Source: Chloroflexota bacterium (lineage in GTDB: Bacteria; Chloroflexota; Limnocylindria; Limnocylindrales; CSP1-4). Taken from it: DNA of 9,155 bases. The notes below the pieces were generated by a model that saw only the letters and a list, made by a program, of their open reading frames with translations, was not told the DNA's origin and ran no database searches. Position 1 is the stretch's first letter, and the number at the start of each line of letters is the position of its first letter. The stretch lies in the NCBI GenBank assembly GCA_021786915.1, contig JAJYMP010000556.1, positions 1 through 9,155 on the forward strand, read 5' to 3'. This document shows, one piece after another, positions 5,800-9,155 of the stretch. The position numbers were made by a program, and so were the translations under genes.

Positions 5800-6422
5800 G
5801 AGCCGTTCCCCCGCGCGGCGTCGTGCTCGGCTTCGCGCTGGGCGTCCGCGGCCTTCTCCGCGGCCAGCGCCTGCCGGAGACTCTCGCGGGCTCGAGTCAG
5901 CAGCGCCCGCGCGGCGACATGCGAGACGCCCAGCGTGGCCGCGAGCTCGAGGCCGGTCATGTCGTGGAGCTCGGCGAGCAGCAGGGCCGCCCGCTGGCGC
6001 TCGGGGATCTTCTCCAGCGCGTGCTGCAGGTCGCCCGACAGGCGGGCGTCCATCACGAGGTGCTCTGCCGAGGGGGCGCTGTTGCGCGCCTCGCCCACGA
6101 GCGGCACGAACCGGACGATCCGCCGGCGGCGGAGGTCGTCGAGCGCGACGCGGTGCGCAATCTGGTACAGCCAGGCCCGGGCGTTCTCGGGCTTCTCGAG
6201 CGCGTCGTACGCCTTGTAGGCCTTCACGAACGCGTCCTGGGTGAGGTCTGCTGCCAGGTCGGGGTCGCGGAGCATCCGGAGGAGGTACGCGTAGATCTCG
6301 TTCTGGTGCTTGGCGAACAGCTCCTCGACAAAGCGGTACGCCTCGTCGTGGTCCCAGGAGGCGCTCATCGCACGCCCGCCGGGCATGACATGCCGCTCGA
6401 CTTGGACCGGGTCGAAGGCCAC
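5796..6422 (-). CDS. RNA polymerase sigma factor, ECF (sigma-70 group IV) family
   Basis: The 208-aa product carries the two domains that define ECF sigma factors. Region 2 spans about 28-100, with DLAADLTQDAFVKAYKAYD in the -10-recognition and core-binding part and ARAWLYQIAHRVALDDLRRRR at its end. Region 4 spans about 131-185 (LEKIPERQRAALLLAELHDM, then the helix-turn-helix LELAATLGVSHVAARALLTRARESLR). There is no region 1 or 3 and no C-terminal SnoaL-like extension; the tail (187-208) is charged and Ala-rich. The GTG at 6422 has GGAG five bases upstream and is preferred. In-frame ATGs at 6386 and 6368 (190 aa) lie closer to the first conserved residues but have poorer ribosome sites. The stop overlaps the anti-sigma GTG by 4 bp, indicating co-translation with its likely inhibitor. 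No convincing ECF-type autoregulatory promoter was recognised upstream. Confidence 0.92.
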   Translation of the reverse strand: MAFDPVQVERHVMPGGRAMSASWDHDEAYRFVEELFAKHQNEIYAYLLRMLRDPDLAADLTQDAFVKAYKAYDALEKPENARAWLYQIAHRVALDDLRRRRIVRFVPLVGEARNSAPSAEHLVMDARLSGDLQHALEKIPERQRAALLLAELHDMTGLELAATLGVSHVAARALLTRARESLRQALAAEKAADAQREAEHDAARGNGS

Positions 6423-6427
6423 GCTCG

Positions 6428-6431
6428 CTCC
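6428..6431 (-). promoter_or_regulatory. Ribosome-binding site supporting the GTG start of the sigma gene
   Basis: The minus strand reads ATGGAGCGAGC before the GTG at 6422, so GGAG is five bases from the start codon. Neither downstream ATG (6386, 6368) has an equivalent purine block at this spacing. The overlapping ATG within ATGGAG is out of frame with the sigma gene. Confidence 0.5.
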
Positions 6432-6498
6432 ATGGGATGCGGCCGTATCGGCCCGACCGCGGTTCGCCCCTCCCGAGGCCCTGTGACGGAGCCTCCCC

Positions 6499-6515
6499 CC
6501 GGCGTGTGACGCCGG
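6499..6515 (-). terminator. Hairpin after the GalT-like gene
   Basis: CCGGCGT and ACGCCGG form a perfect 7-bp stem with a 3-nt loop, centred about 20 nt after the GalT-like stop codon. On the minus strand a G-run rather than a T-run follows, so it is not a canonical intrinsic terminator. Its position suggests it ends or attenuates the lipB-galT-like transcript before the sigma gene. The rest of 6423-6528 shows no other clear element apart from the sigma ribosome site. Confidence 0.45.
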
Positions 6516-6528
6516 ACCCGTCGCGTGG

Positions 6529-7533
6529 TCATCGCAGTGGGTGCTCCGGTGGCCCGACGTCTACGCGACCGGCCCGCAACTCCTCGACCGCATCCTCCGG
6601 CGACACCGAGTTGATGGGCAGGCCCGTCCCCAGTTCGAGGCCTGCGATCTCGCGGAGTCGGGGGTGGATCTCCCAGTGCCAGTGGTAGGTCGCGTCCACC
6701 TGCTCGCGCAGCGGCGCGCTGTGGAGGACCAGGTTGTAGGGCGGCCCGTCGAGGCTGGCCGCCAGCTTGCCGAGAACCTGGCGGAGCGCCTCCGCGGTGG
6801 CGATGACGTCGCGATTGTCGGCCCGGGCGAAGTCCGCGTCGTGCCGGCGCGGGACGACCCAGACCTCGAACGGCGAGCGGCTGGCGTAGGGCGCGAAGGC
6901 GACCGCGTGGTCGTCCGCGTAGAGCAGGCGCTCCGGCCGGCGGACCTCGTCGCGCACGAGCCGGCAGTACGGGCACTCGCCCTCGCGGATCAGGAACCGT
7001 GCCGAGCCGCCCAGCTCCTCGGCGATGCGGTGCGGGATCTGCGGCAGGTCGTACAGGTCGAAGCACAGGTGGTTCGTGCGGGCGCCGGCCTGCGCGCCCC
7101 AGTTCTGGAGCACCTGGAGGTACTTTGTGAGCCCCGCGGTCCGGGCCACGACGATCTCGTCGCGGCACCGCGCGAGCAGCTCCTCGATCGTGCTGCTGCC
7201 CACGGCGTGGAGGGCGCGGTGCTCGGTCGGCGGCGCGACGACCGTCCGCCACGAGCCCGCGGCGCGGGCGTCGAGGAGCGAGACCTGGGCGACGCTGCCG
7301 CTCTTGGCACGCACCTCGTCCTCGGTGCCCGCGACCGTGAACGCGAAGTCCTTCAGGACGCGGAGGCGGATGCCGTCGCCGGCCGGGATCCGGCAGTTGA
7401 AGCAGTCCCCTCGATCGAGCACAGGAGCTGCCGCCTGCGCGAAGCGCTCGCGCGCGAACGTCCGGTCGATGACCGTGGCCACCCACCAGCCGGTGATCGC
7501 GTCCTTGCGCAGCTCGAACAGGCCCTGGCTCAT
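6529..7533 (-). CDS. GalT-superfamily (HIT-fold) nucleotidyltransferase-like protein with altered active site
   Basis: The 334-aa product resembles galactose-1-phosphate uridylyltransferase (GalT), a duplicated HIT-fold enzyme that moves UMP through a histidine intermediate. It opens with FELRKDAITGWWV (6-18), the usual GalT beginning. Aligned by eye to E. coli GalT, the structural zinc ligands are kept: C44 and C47 (CFNC), H105 and H155. E172/E173, H271 and H284/H286 (HWHWEIHPR) match the second metal site. The segment NWGAQAGARTNHLCFD (144-159) matches the canonical N-G-AGAS-HPHxQ block, but the nucleophilic second His is Cys157 and the Gln is Asp159. Ordinary GalT chemistry is therefore doubtful. 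A second CPYC (187-190) opens the C-terminal half. The ATG at 7533 overlaps the lipB stop (ATGA), tying it to lipB. No galK, galE or galM is nearby. It may be a related nucleotidyltransferase or phosphorylase; the substrate is unknown. Confidence 0.75.
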   Translation of the reverse strand: MSQGLFELRKDAITGWWVATVIDRTFARERFAQAAAPVLDRGDCFNCRIPAGDGIRLRVLKDFAFTVAGTEDEVRAKSGSVAQVSLLDARAAGSWRTVVAPPTEHRALHAVGSSTIEELLARCRDEIVVARTAGLTKYLQVLQNWGAQAGARTNHLCFDLYDLPQIPHRIAEELGGSARFLIREGECPYCRLVRDEVRRPERLLYADDHAVAFAPYASRSPFEVWVVPRRHDADFARADNRDVIATAEALRQVLGKLAASLDGPPYNLVLHSAPLREQVDATYHWHWEIHPRLREIAGLELGTGLPINSVSPEDAVEELRAGRVDVGPPEHPLR

Positions 7534-8294
7534 CGGGCGCCCCCGGCGGCGCGACCCGGCGCCGACGCCAGGGCCGCCCACGGGTCATCGTCGGCCCAGG
7601 CGAGCGCGCTGCCCAGCCGGCCGGCCAGCGCGGGCGCGAAGGCCCTCGCCGCGGCCTCGACGCTCGCGGTGCTGGGCGGGTCGCCCCGGCGGCCCGACTC
7701 GGCAGCGATCGAGGTCGAGCGCAGGCCGGGCGTGCCGCAGGGGTCGATCAAGCCGAAGTCGGCGAGGTCGGTGGTCACGTTGAGCGCGATGCCGTGGTAC
7801 GTGACGCCGCGCTCGACCCGGACGCCCAACGCCCCAACCTTGCGCGGCAGCGGGCCCTCGGCGTCGAGCCAGCAGCCCGGGTGCCCCTCGCGTCGCCCGG
7901 CGAGGACGCCCTCGGCGGCGCAGGTGTCGGCCATCGCTGCCTCGAGCGCCCGGACGTACTCGCGCAGGTAGAGCCCGCGATCCGAGAGCCTGACGACGGG
8001 GTACGCGACGAGCTGCCCGGGCCCGTGGTACGTCACCTCGCCGCCGCGCTCGACCCGGATCACCTCGATGCCGCGGGCCTCGAGCATGGCGGCCGGCGCG
8101 AGCACATGGGCGTAGTCCGCCTGGCGGCCGAGCGTGAGGACCGGCGGGTGCTCGAGCAGCAGGAGCTGGTCCGGGACTTCGTCTGCCGCGCGAGCGCCCG
8201 CCAGGGCCTTCTGGAGGTCCCAGGCATCGCGGTAGGCGACCCGGCCGAGCCAGCGCGCCACAAGCGGGGCCGGGCTCGCGTGACGTGCATCCAT
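7530..8294 (-). CDS. lipB: Octanoyl-[acyl-carrier-protein]:protein N-octanoyltransferase (lipoate biosynthesis)
   Basis: LipB moves the octanoyl group from octanoyl-ACP to the lipoyl-domain lysine of 2-oxoacid dehydrogenases and GcvH, after which LipA inserts sulfur. Diagnostic features in this 254-aa protein are EHPPVLTLGRQAD (48-60), the RGGEVTYHGPGQL signature (83-95), the catalytic Lys in PRKVGALGVRV (K152) and the acyl-accepting Cys in IDPCGTPGL (C186). GVTYHGIALNV (163-173) is the conserved core strand. A 20-30-residue Ala-rich C-terminal tail extends beyond the usual family end. The ATG at 8294 has no Shine-Dalgarno, but a TATCGT lies 8 nt upstream, suggesting a leaderless or near-leaderless mRNA. 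The stop overlaps the GalT-like start by 4 bp. lipA is not in the window. Confidence 0.95.
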   Translation of the reverse strand: MDARHASPAPLVARWLGRVAYRDAWDLQKALAGARAADEVPDQLLLLEHPPVLTLGRQADYAHVLAPAAMLEARGIEVIRVERGGEVTYHGPGQLVAYPVVRLSDRGLYLREYVRALEAAMADTCAAEGVLAGRREGHPGCWLDAEGPLPRKVGALGVRVERGVTYHGIALNVTTDLADFGLIDPCGTPGLRSTSIAAESGRRGDPPSTASVEAAARAFAPALAGRLGSALAWADDDPWAALASAPGRAAGGAR

Positions 8295-8302
8295 GCGGAC
8301 TG

Positions 8303-8308
8303 ACGATA
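8303..8308 (-). promoter_or_regulatory. Candidate -10 box of lipB
   Basis: The minus strand reads TATCGT eight bases before the lipB ATG. Four of six bases match TATAAT, including the key TAT...T. At this distance transcription would begin at about the start codon, consistent with the missing Shine-Dalgarno. No clear -35 is present; a G-rich direct repeat occupies much of the spacer. Confidence 0.4.
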
Positions 8309-8314
8309 GCAGGG

Positions 8315-8330
8315 TGCTCCCCTGCTCCCC
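8315..8330 (-). repeat. Two perfect tandem 8-bp repeats in the lipB/oxidoreductase divergent promoter region
   Basis: On the minus strand GGGGAGCA occurs twice with no gap (TGCTCCCC on the plus strand). It begins 6 bp upstream of the candidate lipB -10 box, within the 116-bp spacer between divergent genes. It could be a binding site for a regulator occupying the spacer/-35 region, or merely chance repetition in GC-rich DNA. Nothing else clear was seen in 8295-8410 apart from GGGAGG at 8390-8395. Confidence 0.4.
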
Positions 8331-8410
8331 TTATCGCGTGCGCGCGCGGACCCGTTGCGTGCGGCGACCCGGCTCCGTCCCGCGGTGCCGGGAGGCGCCA
8401 TCCTGCTGCC

Positions 8411-9155
8411 ATGCAGACGCCAGCCGCCAGACCCGCCTTCCCGCACCTCTTCTCGCCCATCAGGATCGGCGGGGCGACGATCCGCAACCGCATCCTCTCG
8501 TCCGGGCACGACACGGTGATGGCCGTCGGCGGGCTGGTCACTGACCGCCTGATCGCGTACCAGGAGGCGCGGGCGCGCGGCGGGGCCGGCCTCATCGTGA
8601 TCCAGGTCGCCGGCGTCCACCCGACCGCGCGCTACACCTCGACCGAGCTGACTGCCGACACCGACGCGACGATCCCGGGCTTCACCGCGCTTGCCGAGGC
8701 GATCCACCGCCACGGCGCGACGGTGTTCGGCCAGCTGTTCCACGGCGGCCGCGAGATCATGGACACCGAGGGCGGCACGCTGGCGGTGGCCTGGGCGCCG
8801 TCGCCGGTCCCCACCGAGCGGTTCCACGTGATCCCGCGGGCGATGACCGAGCCGCTCATCCGCGAGATCCTCGAGGGGTTCGGGGCGTCGGCGCTGCGGC
8901 TCCAGACGGCGGGGCTCGACGGCGTGGAGGTCGTGGCGTCGCACGGGTACCTGCCCTCGCAGTTCCTCAACCCTCGAACGAACCTGCGGACCGACGGATG
9001 GGGCGGCGACGAGGCCCGGCGGCTTCGGCTCCTGCGCGAGGCGCTGACGGCATGCCGGGCGACGACGCGGCCCGGCTTCGTGGTGGGACTGCGGATCTCG
9101 ATCGGCGAGCAGAGCCCCGACGGCCTGAGCGAGGACGAGGCGCTCGCCGCCCTTC
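8411..9155 (+). CDS. NADH:flavin oxidoreductase, Old Yellow Enzyme family (3' end outside the window)
   Basis: The frame is open from ATG 8411 to the window end (248 codons), so the C-terminal part is missing. The N-terminus FPHLFSPIRIGGATIRNRIL (residues 10-29) is the standard opening of OYE / 2,4-dienoyl-CoA reductase TIM barrels. QLFHGGRE (108-115) matches the Q-L-HGGR flavin-site strand, and GLDGVEVVASHGYLPSQFLN (168-187), with NLRTDGWGG (191-199) close behind, matches the G-DGVEIHGAHGYL-QFLSP-NxRTDxYGG signature. His178 is kept, but the His expected three residues before it is Val175, so substrate binding may differ from classical members. Whether the protein continues into an FeS/FAD-NAD(P) reductase half, as in FadH-type enzymes, cannot be seen. 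GGGAGG at 8390-8395 is about 15 nt from the ATG, a rather long spacing. The gene diverges from lipB. Substrate unknown. Confidence 0.88.
   Translation, partial: MQTPAARPAFPHLFSPIRIGGATIRNRILSSGHDTVMAVGGLVTDRLIAYQEARARGGAGLIVIQVAGVHPTARYTSTELTADTDATIPGFTALAEAIHRHGATVFGQLFHGGREIMDTEGGTLAVAWAPSPVPTERFHVIPRAMTEPLIREILEGFGASALRLQTAGLDGVEVVASHGYLPSQFLNPRTNLRTDGWGGDEARRLRLLREALTACRATTRPGFVVGLRISIGEQSPDGLSEDEALAAL

Noticed and set aside
4673..6244. Plus-strand open frame of 523 codons
   Set aside because: It is antisense to the anti-sigma and sigma genes. Its composition reflects the reversed Ser/Pro/Ala/Thr linker codons and no motif is recognisable.
6432..6475. ECF-type autoregulatory promoter (GGAAC...CGTC) ahead of the sigma gene
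   Set aside because: Only a GCGAACC with a GATACGG about 15 bp further on was seen. The match is too poor to call.
6541..7971. Plus-strand open frame of 476 codons
   Set aside because: It is antisense to the GalT-like and lipB genes, both of which have clear family motifs on the minus strand.

Overview
The window is very GC-rich bacterial DNA (by eye about 70% or more). Genes are packed closely, several start with GTG, and gene junctions repeatedly overlap by 4 bp. These traits, the mycobacterial-style pyr leader and the Ser/Pro/Ala/Thr-rich linker in a surface sensor suggest a Chloroflexota (Limnocylindria-like) or actinobacterial genome. I lean towards Chloroflexota but cannot settle it from sequence alone. 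No tRNA, rRNA, CRISPR array, transposase or phage gene was seen.

Region 1 (about 1-3160, all minus strand) is a pyrimidine-biosynthesis operon read right to left: PyrR regulator, PyrB (aspartate carbamoyltransferase), PyrC (dihydroorotase), then the first codons of an unidentified membrane protein that leaves the window. Ahead of pyrR is a compact leader. It has two tandem copies of a PyrR-binding RNA hairpin, a strong Shine-Dalgarno 3 nt after the second copy, and an 8-codon leader ORF whose stop overlaps the pyrR start (ATGA). The leader/pyrR, pyrR/pyrB and pyrB/pyrC junctions are all 4-bp overlaps. The whole operon therefore looks translationally coupled to one ribosome entry site that PyrR could block when pyrimidines are abundant.

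Region 2 (3165-3870) holds one monocistronic minus-strand gene for a secreted protein with a C-terminal RlpA-like double-psi beta-barrel domain. GC-rich hairpins flank it on both sides.

Region 3 (3925-6422, minus) is an ECF-type sigma factor gene overlapping by 4 bp a gene for its likely membrane anti-sigma factor. The latter has a cytoplasmic zinc-binding HxxxCxxC motif, one transmembrane helix, a Ser/Pro/Ala/Thr-rich stalk of about 125 residues and a TolB/WD40-like outer domain.

Region 4 (6499-8330, minus) is a two-gene unit: lipB (octanoyltransferase of lipoate synthesis), overlapping by 4 bp a GalT-superfamily protein. The latter keeps the zinc ligands but has Cys in place of the usual catalytic His. 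A hairpin follows it.

Region 5 (8411-9155, plus) is the 5' part of an Old Yellow Enzyme-family NADH:flavin oxidoreductase, divergent from lipB. The most interesting element is the pyr leader; the altered GalT-like active site comes second.
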